From NCBI GenBank assembly GCA_002632325.1, contig NSJK01000002.1, positions 186,001 through 250,000 on the forward strand: a stretch of DNA of 64,000 nt. The letters are read 5' to 3'. This stretch comes from Lysobacterales bacterium. Its GTDB lineage: Bacteria > Pseudomonadota > Gammaproteobacteria > Xanthomonadales > Rhodanobacteraceae. Every line of letters begins with the position of its first letter. The first letter of the stretch is position 1. Both the position numbers and the translations under genes were made by a program. Under the pieces are notes generated by a model. That model saw only the letters and a program-made list of their open reading frames with translations, ran no database searches and was not told the origin of the DNA. This document shows, piece by piece, positions 1 through 8,576 of the stretch.

Positions 1-300
1 ATGGTGCCGATCTTCCTCGGCGGACTGCTCGCACATCTGGTCGAGCGCACACACGGCGTGAACGTGCATGACGAGGCCGAACGCGACCGCATCCATCGCC
101 CGGGCACGCTGTTCTCGGCGGGACTGATCACCGGCGAGGCGCTCATGGGCATCGCAATCGCGATCCCGATCGTGGTCAGCGCGCGCGCCGATGTGCTCGC
201 GCTGCCTGAAGCCTTCCACTTCAATCAGTGGATCGGTCTGGCCGTGCTCGCTGTCGTGGGCTGGCTGCTCTACCGCACGGGCGCGCGCAAGCAAGCCTGA
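1..300 (+). CDS. OPT-family oligopeptide transporter, 3' end only
   Basis: This is the C-terminal ~99 residues of a polytopic membrane protein; the true start lies left of the window. Two hydrophobic segments are visible (about residues 37-60 and 76-93), preceded by a loop rich in His, Glu and Asp. The order glycine-rich helix, charged loop with a GTLFSAGLITGEALMG stretch, then a last helix ending in a short basic tail resembles the C-terminus of bacterial OPT (oligopeptide transporter) proteins, which import peptides across the inner membrane by proton coupling. The family call rests on recognising this terminal pattern, so it is moderate. The gene ends in TGA 10 bp before the convergent glycosyltransferase gene ends. 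Confidence 0.6.
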   Translation: MVPIFLGGLLAHLVERTHGVNVHDEAERDRIHRPGTLFSAGLITGEALMGIAIAIPIVVSARADVLALPEAFHFNQWIGLAVLAVVGWLLYRTGARKQA

Positions 301-309
301 TCGAATTGC

Positions 310-1215
310 TCAGCGCCGTGCGCGGAACACACCGCGCATGGCGAGCACGGGCAGCTTGAACAGGAAATGGGTCCAGATGCCGAGCCAGACGATCACGCGC
401 AGCACGGCGCTGTCAGCGGCGGGGTCGAACTTGCAGAAATAGCGCCACATGCCGCGGTGCTTGGCACGCGCGACGAAGACCGGGCGCGCACGGCTTGAAC
501 TGCCTTGCGCGTGTGTCACCTGCAGGTGCGCTGCATAGGCGACGCGCCAACCCGCATCGCGCACGCGCCGACACAGGTCGAGATCCTCGACGTGAAGGAA
601 ATAGCCCTCGTCGAATCCGCCGATGTGCTCGAAGACCGGCCGTGGCAACAGCATGCAGGCGCCCGAAACGGCCTCGATGTATTCGAGGGGCGCATCAGCG
701 TCGCTGATCGGCATCTCCACGCCGCCGAGTTCGGCCGAATTTGATTCCATGTCGGCCAGTCCCGTGAAGGTCATGACCGCTCGGCGCAAGGTGGGTTCGC
801 GCCGACGATTGCCGCGCGCGGGAATGCCCTGCGCGTCGATCACGCACAGGCCGAGCAGGCCGATCTGCACATCACTGGCAAGGATCGCACGCAGTGCTTC
901 GAGCGTGCCGCACTGCCACAGACAATCGGGATTGAGGAACAGCAATGCATCGCCAGCAGCCAACGCCGCACCGCGATTGCAGGCCGGGCCGAAGCCGATG
1001 TTGGCGGCATTGCGCAGAACGCGCAGCCGCGCATCGCTGGCATGGGCAGCGACCACGCGCTCGACTTCGCCATCGCGCGAGGCGTTGTCGACGAGGATCA
1101 CCTCAAGCGAAACCGCCTCGGCAAGCATCGAAGCCACGCAATCGCGCAACAGCGGGCCGCTGTCGGCCGCGACGATGATGACGCTGGTCAGCCCGACTCG
1201 CGCGACATCACTCAT
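310..1215 (-). CDS. Family 2 glycosyltransferase (rhamnosyltransferase-like)
   Basis: A 301-residue GT-A type glycosyltransferase that would add a sugar from a nucleotide-sugar donor to a growing glycan on the cytoplasmic face of the inner membrane. Visible motifs are the N-terminal nucleotide-binding strand (TSVIIVAADSG), VDNAS near residue 42, the NIGFGPACNRG stretch and the metal-binding-site variant FLNPDC near residue 95, which is typical of rhamnosyltransferase-like GT2 proteins. A second acidic site (HVEDLDLCRR) fits the usual ED catalytic-base region. The C-terminus has a hydrophobic segment that may anchor it to the membrane. It is the last gene of a leftward cluster and starts 12 bp after the stop of the preceding gene. 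Donor and acceptor cannot be read from the sequence. Confidence 0.85.
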   Translation of the reverse strand: MSDVARVGLTSVIIVAADSGPLLRDCVASMLAEAVSLEVILVDNASRDGEVERVVAAHASDARLRVLRNAANIGFGPACNRGAALAAGDALLFLNPDCLWQCGTLEALRAILASDVQIGLLGLCVIDAQGIPARGNRRREPTLRRAVMTFTGLADMESNSAELGGVEMPISDADAPLEYIEAVSGACMLLPRPVFEHIGGFDEGYFLHVEDLDLCRRVRDAGWRVAYAAHLQVTHAQGSSSRARPVFVARAKHRGMWRYFCKFDPAADSAVLRVIVWLGIWTHFLFKLPVLAMRGVFRARR

Positions 1216-1227
1216 TGCGACTCGCGA

Positions 1228-3087
1228 TCAGACCGCACCGAGCAGGCGCTCACCCTGCCCGTTCGCATAAGTCCACAGCGCCGGCCATGCCTCGCAGGCT
1301 TGTGCGAGCTGGTCGGTTTCCTCGCGCAGTCGCTGTGCGCAGGCGGCGTCATCGAGCCCCTCGGGCCAGTCGCCCAAGCGCGGCGCTGCATTGGCGATGA
1401 GCGCCTTGCCATTGGCCTCGATCATCGTGCGCACATCGGCCTGCCAATAGATCGGCGCATCGCTGGCGCTGTCGTACTGCGTCTGCAGACGCTCGATGAG
1501 GTCGGCGCGCACGAAGGCGAGGTATTCCTTGAGCTGCCGCACCGCGCTGGTCGGGCGCGACGCAGCGATGTCGCGCAGGTGCGCTGCCAGCAAACCCAGC
1601 CGCTGCGCGGGATCGCCGGAATGGAAATCAGGCAATTGGCGACGAATGAAATCGGTGACGAAGTAGTTGAACTTCGGCGTATGCGCGGCCATCGTCAGTG
1701 GCGAACGCTTGCGCTGGCTTTCCTGCACGTGACCGACCGCAAACGGCAACTCGAGGGCAAGCGCGCCCGGATGACACAGCGCCGTCATGCACGAGAACAG
1801 CGCGTCCTCGCCACGACCGAATGGATTGGTACAGGGCAGCAGCACGCTGTTGTCGATTGCGAACGGCGAGAATGTCGCCGCATCACGCACATTGGCCTGG
1901 CGATAGCCGTACCAGATGCTGCCGGCCTCGATGTTGCGCAGGTAGCTGTCGCGGTCGCGCGTGAATTCGGCGCGTGCCGACGGTGGCAATTGGTAGAGCC
2001 ACAGCCCCGAGTCGGTGCGTGAGGCGCCGCGGGCACCATGCTGGGTCGCCAACACCGGCGCCTGACTTTGCAGATGATCGAGACGACTGAGCGCGAGGCC
2101 GCGCAAAGCACTCGGCTCGATTGCGTAACGCGCATCATGCACCAATGCGCCCAGTGGTTTGCCCAAGGCCGCGAGATGAAGCTCGAACGGATCTTCCTCG
2201 ACTTCCTCGCCGGCAGCCAGCGCATTCTCGAGATTGCGATGGAACAGGGTTTCGCCGATTCGCGACGGATCCGGATCCAGACCCGGCCGCGCATCGGCAA
2301 GACGACGCAGTGGAAAGCGATGGTCGTCGTCCAGCAGGGCTGCGCTCGCGCCGGCACTGAGCAGAAGGGCGAGATTCCAGCTGCGGCCGCCGCCAAAGCG
2401 TGTGCGATCACTGCCACCAAGCACGATGCGCTCGAGAAACGCGGCGGCGGCAGGCACTGCACGCGCCAACTTGTCGGTGAGCCGACGGCTCTCCACCGCA
2501 CCGATGTAGGTGAGCTTGCAGCCGGTGGCACGCGCGAATTCGCGCAGCAGGTCACGATGGCGATTGGCGGCCTCGGGCGAGGTCGAGTCATCGAGCAGCA
2601 CATAGTTGCGATTGCCGCGATGACGTCGTTCGTAATCGGCAAGCGAATTGAGAAGATGGGCGAGTTGGTCAGGACGATCACAGGCGCGAATGAAGACCGC
2701 GCGCATGGGCACGATTTCACGCCGGGAGGCCTCGCCGATCCGCTCCACGAAGGCCTGTGCGGAAACCAGCAAGCCGCGCGCGACCAAACCATCGAACACG
2801 CGGCGCACGGCCTCGCGTTGACCAGCAAGACCGGACACGGTTGCCATCACGCGATCGGCATGCTCGTCGAGCGAGCGGAACTCGCGGCTCTGATCGAGTG
2901 CCTGCAGCACTTGATAAGTCATCACGTGGGTCTCGCCCGTGCGCTTGACCTGGAAGATGCACTCGCTGTTGGAGAGCGAGGCGACCACGCCATCTTCGGA
3001 CGCAAACAAGGGCGCGTTCGGATCGATGCGCGGAGCAGCGGCCGGGCTCTGCCCGTAATTGATCGTGTATCCCAATGGTGTATTCAT
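1228..3087 (-). CDS. Unknown protein: PqqD/RRE-like N-terminus plus glycosyltransferase-like core
   Basis: A 619-residue protein; the ATG at 3087 is chosen because it falls just after the upstream methyltransferase stop (3108), and coding character is lost further upstream. Residues ~28-115 show short strands followed by helices ending in FDGLVARGLLVS, the layout of a PqqD-like winged helix (RiPP recognition element fold). From ~128 the segment AVFIRACDRPDQLAHLLNSL resembles the first strand-helix of GT-A glycosyltransferases, and D253-D254-D255-H256 is a good DxD metal-binding candidate. The ~350-residue remainder matches no family I can name. No signal peptide or membrane helix is visible, so it should be cytoplasmic. 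It sits between a methyltransferase and a GT2 gene in a Wzm/Wzt export cluster, so a role in building or decorating the exported glycan is the best inference. Confidence 0.55.
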   Translation of the reverse strand: MNTPLGYTINYGQSPAAAPRIDPNAPLFASEDGVVASLSNSECIFQVKRTGETHVMTYQVLQALDQSREFRSLDEHADRVMATVSGLAGQREAVRRVFDGLVARGLLVSAQAFVERIGEASRREIVPMRAVFIRACDRPDQLAHLLNSLADYERRHRGNRNYVLLDDSTSPEAANRHRDLLREFARATGCKLTYIGAVESRRLTDKLARAVPAAAAFLERIVLGGSDRTRFGGGRSWNLALLLSAGASAALLDDDHRFPLRRLADARPGLDPDPSRIGETLFHRNLENALAAGEEVEEDPFELHLAALGKPLGALVHDARYAIEPSALRGLALSRLDHLQSQAPVLATQHGARGASRTDSGLWLYQLPPSARAEFTRDRDSYLRNIEAGSIWYGYRQANVRDAATFSPFAIDNSVLLPCTNPFGRGEDALFSCMTALCHPGALALELPFAVGHVQESQRKRSPLTMAAHTPKFNYFVTDFIRRQLPDFHSGDPAQRLGLLAAHLRDIAASRPTSAVRQLKEYLAFVRADLIERLQTQYDSASDAPIYWQADVRTMIEANGKALIANAAPRLGDWPEGLDDAACAQRLREETDQLAQACEAWPALWTYANGQGERLLGAV

Positions 3088-3107
3088 GCGAAAACCGGCG
3101 CGCCGAC

Positions 3108-3986
3108 TCAACGGCTGCGCTTGACGTCCTGTTCCTGAAGAGTGGCGATCGTGGCCCGCAAGCGCGAGATCTCGGCCTCGAGCCCGGCGATATGGGCGCC
3201 GGCAGCCATGTTCTTGCGGATTTCGTGATTGTAATGCGAGTAGACCGATTCTTCCCGGTCTCCGAACCATGACATCGCCGGCAGGTCGGCAGGCAGGCCC
3301 GCATTGCTGCAGACCGCAAGGTAGTAGATCGGCTCGTAGGCCAGACCTTCCTGCAGCGGTCCGCCCTCGCCGATCGCAGTGCTGGCCTCGCCAGCGCTGG
3401 CCATGGGCGAAAGCGACCAGATCGCCGACTGGAACAGGAGTTTCTGTCCGAACAGATGGATTGCCGAAAAGTGCGGCTGCAGCAAGGCCAGCAATTCGTC
3501 GCGATAGAGCTCGCGCACGTGGAATTCGTTGCGAAAGCCAGTCAGATCGCTGTAGGTCCGTTTGTCAGGCGAAGACAGCACGAGCATGCCATCGGCCGCG
3601 AGCACGCGCGCGAACTCCGCCAGCAGGGCTTCCTGCGCCGCAAGATGCTCGAGCGTCTCGAAGGAAACCACCACGTCGAAGGATCGATCCGGGAAAGGCA
3701 AGCGGGTGACGTCGGTGCAGTGGTAGCGCAGGTTGCCGATTGCCGCGTAACGAGTGGAAGCATGCGCGATGGTGGCCGCATCGATGTCGACACCGACCGC
3801 TTCCGTGGCCACTGCCGCAAGCAAGGCCGTGCCGTAGCCCTCACCACAGGCCGCATCAAGCACGCGCTTGCCCGAAACCATACGCCGCGCGAAGGCGTAG
3901 CGATGCCAATGCTCGTACCAGATCTCGCGCACGCATTCGGGCGTGAAGCGCTCGCCGGTGAAGGACAGCGTCTGCGATTCGCTCAT
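3108..3986 (-). CDS. SAM-dependent class I methyltransferase with C-terminal coiled coil
   Basis: A 292-residue methyltransferase of the Methyltransf_11 type. Motif I is VLDAACGEGYG (residues ~42-52); VGVDID gives the acidic residue that binds the SAM ribose; the post-I loop DVTRLPFPDRSFDVVVSFETLEHL is typical of small-molecule or sugar methyltransferases. The last ~30 residues (GLEAEISRLRATIATLQEQ) form a predicted coiled coil, as seen in O-antigen terminal-modification enzymes that are tethered to partner proteins. Its ATG overlaps the stop of the wzt-like gene by 4 bp (ATGA), so the two are translationally coupled. In Wzm/Wzt pathways a terminal methyl group can stop chain growth and be the export signal read by the Wzt C-terminal domain; that role fits but is inferred from context. 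Confidence 0.85.
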   Translation of the reverse strand: MSESQTLSFTGERFTPECVREIWYEHWHRYAFARRMVSGKRVLDAACGEGYGTALLAAVATEAVGVDIDAATIAHASTRYAAIGNLRYHCTDVTRLPFPDRSFDVVVSFETLEHLAAQEALLAEFARVLAADGMLVLSSPDKRTYSDLTGFRNEFHVRELYRDELLALLQPHFSAIHLFGQKLLFQSAIWSLSPMASAGEASTAIGEGGPLQEGLAYEPIYYLAVCSNAGLPADLPAMSWFGDREESVYSHYNHEIRKNMAAGAHIAGLEAEISRLRATIATLQEQDVKRSR

Positions 3987-5182
3987 GCCATCTCCCCGTT
4001 TGGCGGCAACCAGCGATGCGCAAGGCGCACCAAACCGAACTCGCTGGTACTTCCGCGCACAACCAGCGGCCGCTCGACCGTATCGAAAACACGCAAGCCT
4101 TCGGGATCCAGGGGATGCACGCGCACGGTGTAGCTTCCAGGCAGCAGCTGCGGATCATCAAAGCACAGCGTGCAACGGGTTTCGCCAGTACTGTCGAGCG
4201 CTGGCTGATAGCCATCCATCTCGCTGCTCACGCCATAGACGGGCGTGCCATCGGCGCGCACGATGCCGACCGCGATGACCGGCCTGCGACCGTCGCGTGA
4301 ACGCAAGCGTAGTTTCACGTTGAATCCCTTGCCTTGCTCGATGACCAGCGGGAGTTCACCTTCCACATCATCGAGCTGGACGTCTTCGACCATGAATTCG
4401 AGCTTGCCGCCCGCGCGCGCAGCGCCAGATTCCTGAGCCGCAAGCTTCAACTCCTGAAAGGCGAGATAGGCCTGGGTGACATCGAACACGTCGCCGCTCA
4501 TCGCCACGCGCCCGTCTCGCAGCCAGCAGGCATGTCGGCACAGCTTCTGGATGTGATACATGCTGTGCGAGACGAGAATCAGGGTGCCACCGTCATCAAG
4601 GTAGTCCTGCATCCAGCGTATGCATTTCTTCTGGAAGGCTTCGTCGCCCACCGCCAGCACTTCGTCGGTGATCAGCAGATCGGGTTTGAGCACGGCGATG
4701 ATCGCAAAGCCAAGCCGCACGACCATGCCCGAGGAATAGTGCTTGACCGGCTCATCGATGTAGTGGCCGATGTCGGCAAACTCGATGATCGTCGGCATGC
4801 AGGCATTCAGGCGCGCGCCGGTCATGCCGTGCAACGCTGCGGTCATCATGATGTTTTCGCGACCGGTGTGCTCGAGGTGGAATCCCGCGCCGAGCTCAAG
4901 CAAGGCCCCTACTTCGCCATGAACCGCGAGCGTTCCGGTCGTTGGTGTAAGCACGCCGGAGATCAATTTGAGCAAGGTCGATTTGCCGGCGCCGTTAGCG
5001 CCGATCAGACCCAGCGATTCACCACGACGCACCTCGATACTCACGTCACTGAGTACGGCCGTACTGGCGATCTCGCGCCGGGAAACGAGAAGCCGCCACA
5101 GGGCACGGATGCGATCGCGATGGTGGAAGGACTTGGGGTAGGACTTGCCCAGACCTTCCGTGCGCACGAGAACTTCGCTCAC
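3983..5182 (-). CDS. wzt: Polysaccharide ABC exporter ATP-binding protein, Wzt type
   Basis: A 399-residue ATPase that, with the adjacent permease, exports a lipid-linked polysaccharide (O-antigen or similar) across the inner membrane. Walker A is GANGAGKST (residues 61-69), the signature is a YSSGM variant normal for this subfamily, and Walker B is DLLITDE followed by the H-loop SHSM. Residues from ~265 form the extra beta-sandwich of Wzt proteins that binds the modified non-reducing end of the glycan. The start is a GTG at 5182 overlapping the permease stop in GTGA; the longer open frame upstream is only the permease gene read in another frame. The presence of the C-terminal domain predicts that the glycan carries a terminal modification, in keeping with the coupled methyltransferase. 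Confidence 0.92.
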   Translation of the reverse strand: MSEVLVRTEGLGKSYPKSFHHRDRIRALWRLLVSRREIASTAVLSDVSIEVRRGESLGLIGANGAGKSTLLKLISGVLTPTTGTLAVHGEVGALLELGAGFHLEHTGRENIMMTAALHGMTGARLNACMPTIIEFADIGHYIDEPVKHYSSGMVVRLGFAIIAVLKPDLLITDEVLAVGDEAFQKKCIRWMQDYLDDGGTLILVSHSMYHIQKLCRHACWLRDGRVAMSGDVFDVTQAYLAFQELKLAAQESGAARAGGKLEFMVEDVQLDDVEGELPLVIEQGKGFNVKLRLRSRDGRRPVIAVGIVRADGTPVYGVSSEMDGYQPALDSTGETRCTLCFDDPQLLPGSYTVRVHPLDPEGLRVFDTVERPLVVRGSTSEFGLVRLAHRWLPPNGEMA

Positions 5183-5952
5183 AGAAAGTCCTCGAAATGT
5201 CGATCCAGCCGTGCAAACAGCCGCCAGCCGATCAAGAACGCGAGCGCCGCCACGAGCAGGGCATAGGCGATGCCCGATGGTGCAATTTCGCCGTGCCCCA
5301 GCACGCTCGCGTGAAAGGCCTCGGCGTAAAACGTGAACGGGTTGAGCGAAAGCCAGGGCCGGTATTCCGCCGGCATGATTGCTCGGTCGTAGAACACCGG
5401 AGCGCAATAGAGCAAGAGCGGCAGCAGTTGGGTGAGCAACTGCACGAGGTCGCGGACGAACACCTGCACGGCCGCGAACAACAAGGAGATGCCCAGCGCG
5501 AGGACGAACAGGGGCAGAAACAACAGCAAAGAGAACAGGAAGCCGCTGCCCAGACGGACGGAGTCATCAAAGATCGCGAGGATGGAAATGATCACGACGA
5601 AGCCAAGCAGATGGATGGCGAAACTCGAGCAGACCCGTGCCACGACCAAAACGGCCCGCGGAAACGCCACCTTGCCGATCAACGCAGCGTTGTCCTGGAT
5701 CGCCCGGGTGGCCTGCAGAATCGCATCCGAGAACGCCGTCCACGGCCACAGCGCAACGGCAAGAAAAGCGACATATCCCGGTGCATTGGCTCCGGGAATC
5801 TTCGCGTTGAAGACCTTGACGAACACGAACGCGAAGATCGCCAGCTGCAAGGCAGGCTGGAACACGGCCCACAGGATCCCGGCGAAACTGCCAGCAAATC
5901 GCTCGCGCAGCTCGCGCACTGCGAATTCGACGGTGAGCGTAACGGTTCTCAT
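5179..5952 (-). CDS. wzm: Polysaccharide ABC exporter permease, Wzm type
   Basis: A 257-residue ABC-2 type permease with about six membrane helices (hydrophobic runs near residues 29-50, 61-80, 106-128, 138-163, 170-190 and 228-247). The N-terminal amphipathic segment with the ELRERFAGSFAGILWAVFQP motif is characteristic of the O-antigen exporter permease family. It pairs with the following ATPase, which it overlaps by 4 bp, to move undecaprenyl-linked glycan to the periplasm. It is the first gene of the leftward glycan cluster; about 220 bp separate it from the next gene upstream, so the promoter should lie there. Confidence 0.92.
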   Translation of the reverse strand: MRTVTLTVEFAVRELRERFAGSFAGILWAVFQPALQLAIFAFVFVKVFNAKIPGANAPGYVAFLAVALWPWTAFSDAILQATRAIQDNAALIGKVAFPRAVLVVARVCSSFAIHLLGFVVIISILAIFDDSVRLGSGFLFSLLLFLPLFVLALGISLLFAAVQVFVRDLVQLLTQLLPLLLYCAPVFYDRAIMPAEYRPWLSLNPFTFYAEAFHASVLGHGEIAPSGIAYALLVAALAFLIGWRLFARLDRHFEDFL

Positions 5953-6150
5953 GGCGCGACGACGCCAGAGGGAGACATCATGCGGCCCGCGAGCATTTCA
6001 AGATGTGTGCGCGTGGGCTGCGAAGCAGGCTTGGTTTTCGCAGGCACATCACCCTCTGCCATGGCAGCGAGCACGTGCATGCCATGCCGATGCAGATCTG
6101 GTTGCGTGTAGCGGATGCCGACTTGAAGGTGGTTCGTGCCCACACCTTGA

Positions 6151-6172
6151 CGGCGCTGCTTGGTCAGCGCCG
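6151..6172 (-). terminator. Stem-loop directly after the PpiC gene stop
   Basis: An 8-bp perfect inverted repeat (CGGCGCTG / CAGCGCCG) with a 6-nt loop begins 3 bases beyond the stop of the PpiC-type gene. There is no clear U-tract, so it may be a weak or Rho-assisted terminator, or a 3' stabilising hairpin. The remaining 5953-6150 stretch between this hairpin and wzm holds no gene that I can support and probably contains the wzm promoter. Confidence 0.4.
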
Positions 6173-6174
6173 GA

Positions 6175-7152
6175 TCAATGATCTGCGGCGACAGGTGCAG
6201 GCTTGCTGGTTGCCGTGGCAGAAGACTTACCCGCTGAAGGTGGCAGCGTCGGCATGATGCCGTAGCGCGTACGCAAAGAGTTGATCTTGTCCTGATCGGC
6301 ATCGAGCGGATTGTTGCGCAAGGTGTCGACATAGTCTGCAATCGCCTTTTTCACGTACTCGCCTTTGAGCGATTCGAGAATCTGCTCACGAGCATCATCG
6401 AAACTCATCTGGCGCTGTGGCAGGCGGGCGAGCAACTTGAGCACATAGTAGCCGCTGGCGGTTTCCACTGGCGGAGAAATGCTGCCAGGCGTGAGCAGAG
6501 CATCCACGGCCGTCGCCAGGTCCCCTTGGACTGCGCGTTTGCCGGCATTCTTGATGATTCCAAGCGTCTGGGCCTTGGATGGTTCATCGGAATACTTGGC
6601 CACCAGCGCGTCGAATTCGATTTTGCCAGACTTGGCCTGTTGTTCGACGTCATCCGCGATCACTTTTGCTTCGGCGTTGGTGCGCGATTCGGTCGAAACA
6701 AAGACCTGCTGGACATCGAAGTTTGCCGGCGCGACGTACTTCTCCTTGTGCGCGATGTACTCCTCCTGGGCGAGCGCCGAAAGGTCGGGAATCTTGATGT
6801 TGTCACGGAAATGATCCATCTGCGCCTTGGCAAGCAACTGGATCTTGTCAGCACCCTTTGCGCTTTCGATTTCCGGGGTCATCACCACGCCCGACTTCAC
6901 GGCGTCAGCCGCGAGCTGCTTCTGCAAGAGCAAACTCAGGATCAACGCCTGGATGCGCTTGGGGCTGTTGATGAATCCGACACGATCAGCCTCGGGAACC
7001 TTTGCTACAGCCTGATCGATGTCATCGAAGCTCAGTGTCTGCCCCCCTTGTGACGCCAAGAAGGTGCTGTTGTCTGCTGATGCGGGCGAGCCGATCAGCC
7101 CGAGAGCTGCGAACGCGATCAGTGCGATCACTAGAATCGAAGTGCGTGTCAT
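6175..7152 (-). CDS. Periplasmic PpiC-type peptidyl-prolyl isomerase / SurA-like chaperone
   Basis: A 325-residue exported protein. The N-terminus is a signal peptide (hydrophobic core ILVIALIAFAALGLIG, cleavage after PASA, ~residue 26). An N-terminal helical chaperone region (residues ~30-130) is followed by one parvulin domain: FDVQQVFVS starts it, FDALVAKYSDEPS is the conserved middle, and VETASGYYVLKLL ends it. The tail is rich in Pro, Ala, Ser and Thr. Such proteins help outer-membrane or secreted proteins fold. The ATG at 7152 is chosen because the signal peptide begins there. Only one parvulin domain is present, against two in SurA, so it is a relative rather than SurA itself. Confidence 0.85.
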   Translation of the reverse strand: MTRTSILVIALIAFAALGLIGSPASADNSTFLASQGGQTLSFDDIDQAVAKVPEADRVGFINSPKRIQALILSLLLQKQLAADAVKSGVVMTPEIESAKGADKIQLLAKAQMDHFRDNIKIPDLSALAQEEYIAHKEKYVAPANFDVQQVFVSTESRTNAEAKVIADDVEQQAKSGKIEFDALVAKYSDEPSKAQTLGIIKNAGKRAVQGDLATAVDALLTPGSISPPVETASGYYVLKLLARLPQRQMSFDDAREQILESLKGEYVKKAIADYVDTLRNNPLDADQDKINSLRTRYGIMPTLPPSAGKSSATATSKPAPVAADH

Positions 7153-7242
7153 AGAAAAATGCTCGATGTACTCAATGGCCCGCCGGGTTTTTTGCTGCGT
7201 CGGCCTGGGGACTTTGGTTCGGGAATCAATGCTTGGAAACGC

Positions 7243-7270
7243 AACCGCCATCCGAGTTCGGATGGCGGTT
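7243..7270 (-). terminator. Strong hairpin between two secreted-protein genes
   Basis: A perfect 13-bp inverted repeat (AACCGCCATCCGA / TCGGATGGCGGTT) with a minimal loop lies 62 bp beyond the stop of the 7333-8475 gene. It is the most stable structure in this gap. There is no long U-run on the minus strand (only GTTT nearby), so efficiency is uncertain, but the position fits a transcription end. Confidence 0.5.
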
Positions 7271-7332
7271 GGATACAATTGCTATTGAGTTGTTGCTGGA
7301 ACACAAACCCACTCAAAACAACGTGGCGTGCT

Positions 7333-8475
7333 TCAGCCGTCAATGCGAAGCTGGCAAGTGGGATTCTGGCACCCGTTCGGACGAACGTTCAGATAGTAGG
7401 TTTGGCCACGAGTCAAGGTACACCTGTTCGCCATCGTCCCATCGATGATCCAGCGAATACCGGTTTCATCATTCGTGATGTTGGTTGCCTTGCAAGCCAC
7501 GGGCATGGATGAATTCTCGAAATCGCCGCAGGCCGGACTGATGGAGAAATCGGCATTCGTGTAATTGGAAATATTGCCGAATGCCTTGATGAAGGAGCCG
7601 ATCTTTCCAGACAGGGCAGTCGTTGGCACATCAAGCTTTGCGCTGATGTACTGGTTCTGTCCGATCGAGAAGGTTGGCCCTGCACCGGTTGGGCCAGGGA
7701 AGTTCATGTACGGCGGCGCCGCAGGCAGGATGGTGCCCGCCCCAGGAGAGTAACGACCAAGCCACATCGGGAAGGTTGTCAGATTGTCAGCCCCGCTATC
7801 GTTGGTGCATGACTTGTTGACATTGAAGTAGCACAGATTCGCGTTGGTCAGGCGATTCTGCGGATTGGGGCAATTGTCCCCACCGCCCTGATTGACCGGA
7901 TTGATCGTGATCGGAATCGCTGCACTCGTGATCGCACCGTCGGCATTGCTGCAGGTCAAGGTCAGGGAAAAAGTCACCGCGCTGGTACCACCACCTTGAT
8001 CGGCGGCGACGGGAGTGACTTGGCGACTGTTTGCGCCGATGACTGCAGGCGCCGACTGCACCCAGTTTGACATCACGGCACCTGTAGGCGCTCCGGTAAA
8101 CGCACCTGAACAACTGATCGGTGCCGCGCCTCCTGCCAAGGTCCACGACACCGTGAACGGCTGATTGACATTGGCAATCAGCGGGTTGGGGCTGGGCGTG
8201 AGTACAAATGGTGTGGTCGGCGGGTTGGCGCCACCGGTGCCACCACCCGTACCGCAACCATTCCCGCTCAGCGTGGCGAGGCTCGCCATCAGGCTCGTGC
8301 CATTGGATTCAAGGTGAAGACCATCGGGATCTTCGGTGGTCACTGTGCAATTCTTTCCATCCACCGTGGTGAGATTGATCGTAGCGGTGACCGGACCAGC
8401 AGCCTGAGACTGCGGAACGAACAAGGCGGCCGAAAGGCCTGAGACAGCGATGGTGATGGCAGTACGCAGCAGCAT
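7333..8475 (-). CDS. Secreted protein of unknown function with Ig-like segment
   Basis: A 380-residue protein with a signal peptide (residues 1-25, cleavage near SQAA). I do not recognise the family. After a ~60-residue N-terminal segment comes a Gly/Thr-rich linker (GTGGGTGGANPP) and then an Ig-like beta domain (about residues 88-195, starting PFVLTPSPNPLIANVNQPFTV, with two cysteines that may pair). The C-terminal half contains at least six further cysteines and an N-rich stretch, and ends C-QNPTC-QLRIDG, suggesting a disulfide-stabilised extracellular or periplasmic domain. It is a plausible T2SS substrate and a plausible client of the two DsbC proteins in this window, but nothing in the sequence proves either. 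Confidence 0.7.
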   Translation of the reverse strand: MLLRTAITIAVSGLSAALFVPQSQAAGPVTATINLTTVDGKNCTVTTEDPDGLHLESNGTSLMASLATLSGNGCGTGGGTGGANPPTTPFVLTPSPNPLIANVNQPFTVSWTLAGGAAPISCSGAFTGAPTGAVMSNWVQSAPAVIGANSRQVTPVAADQGGGTSAVTFSLTLTCSNADGAITSAAIPITINPVNQGGGDNCPNPQNRLTNANLCYFNVNKSCTNDSGADNLTTFPMWLGRYSPGAGTILPAAPPYMNFPGPTGAGPTFSIGQNQYISAKLDVPTTALSGKIGSFIKAFGNISNYTNADFSISPACGDFENSSMPVACKATNITNDETGIRWIIDGTMANRCTLTRGQTYYLNVRPNGCQNPTCQLRIDG

Positions 8476-8508
8476 GCAGCAGGTTCCATGTCTAGCGGGC
8501 GGGGCGAT

Positions 8509-8538
8509 TTTATACCGTTCCGCCGAACCAAGTGTAAT
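8509..8538 (-). promoter_or_regulatory. Putative sigma-70 promoter of the 7333-8475 secreted-protein gene
   Basis: On the minus strand the box TATAAA (8514-8509) matches the -10 consensus at five of six positions. It is preceded 18 bp upstream by ATTACA (8538-8533), a partial -35. This would start transcription near 8502 and give a short leader of about 27 nt before the ATG at 8475. The segment is conspicuously AT-rich for this genome. Confidence 0.5.
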
Positions 8539-8576
8539 TTTGGTGTTGTCCGAGTATCGCTTCGGATAGACGCCTC

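Noticed and set aside
5949-6341. A 130-residue minus-strand frame in the wzm-ppiC gap
   Set aside because: Overlaps the PpiC gene in another frame, composition is non-protein-like, no ribosome site.
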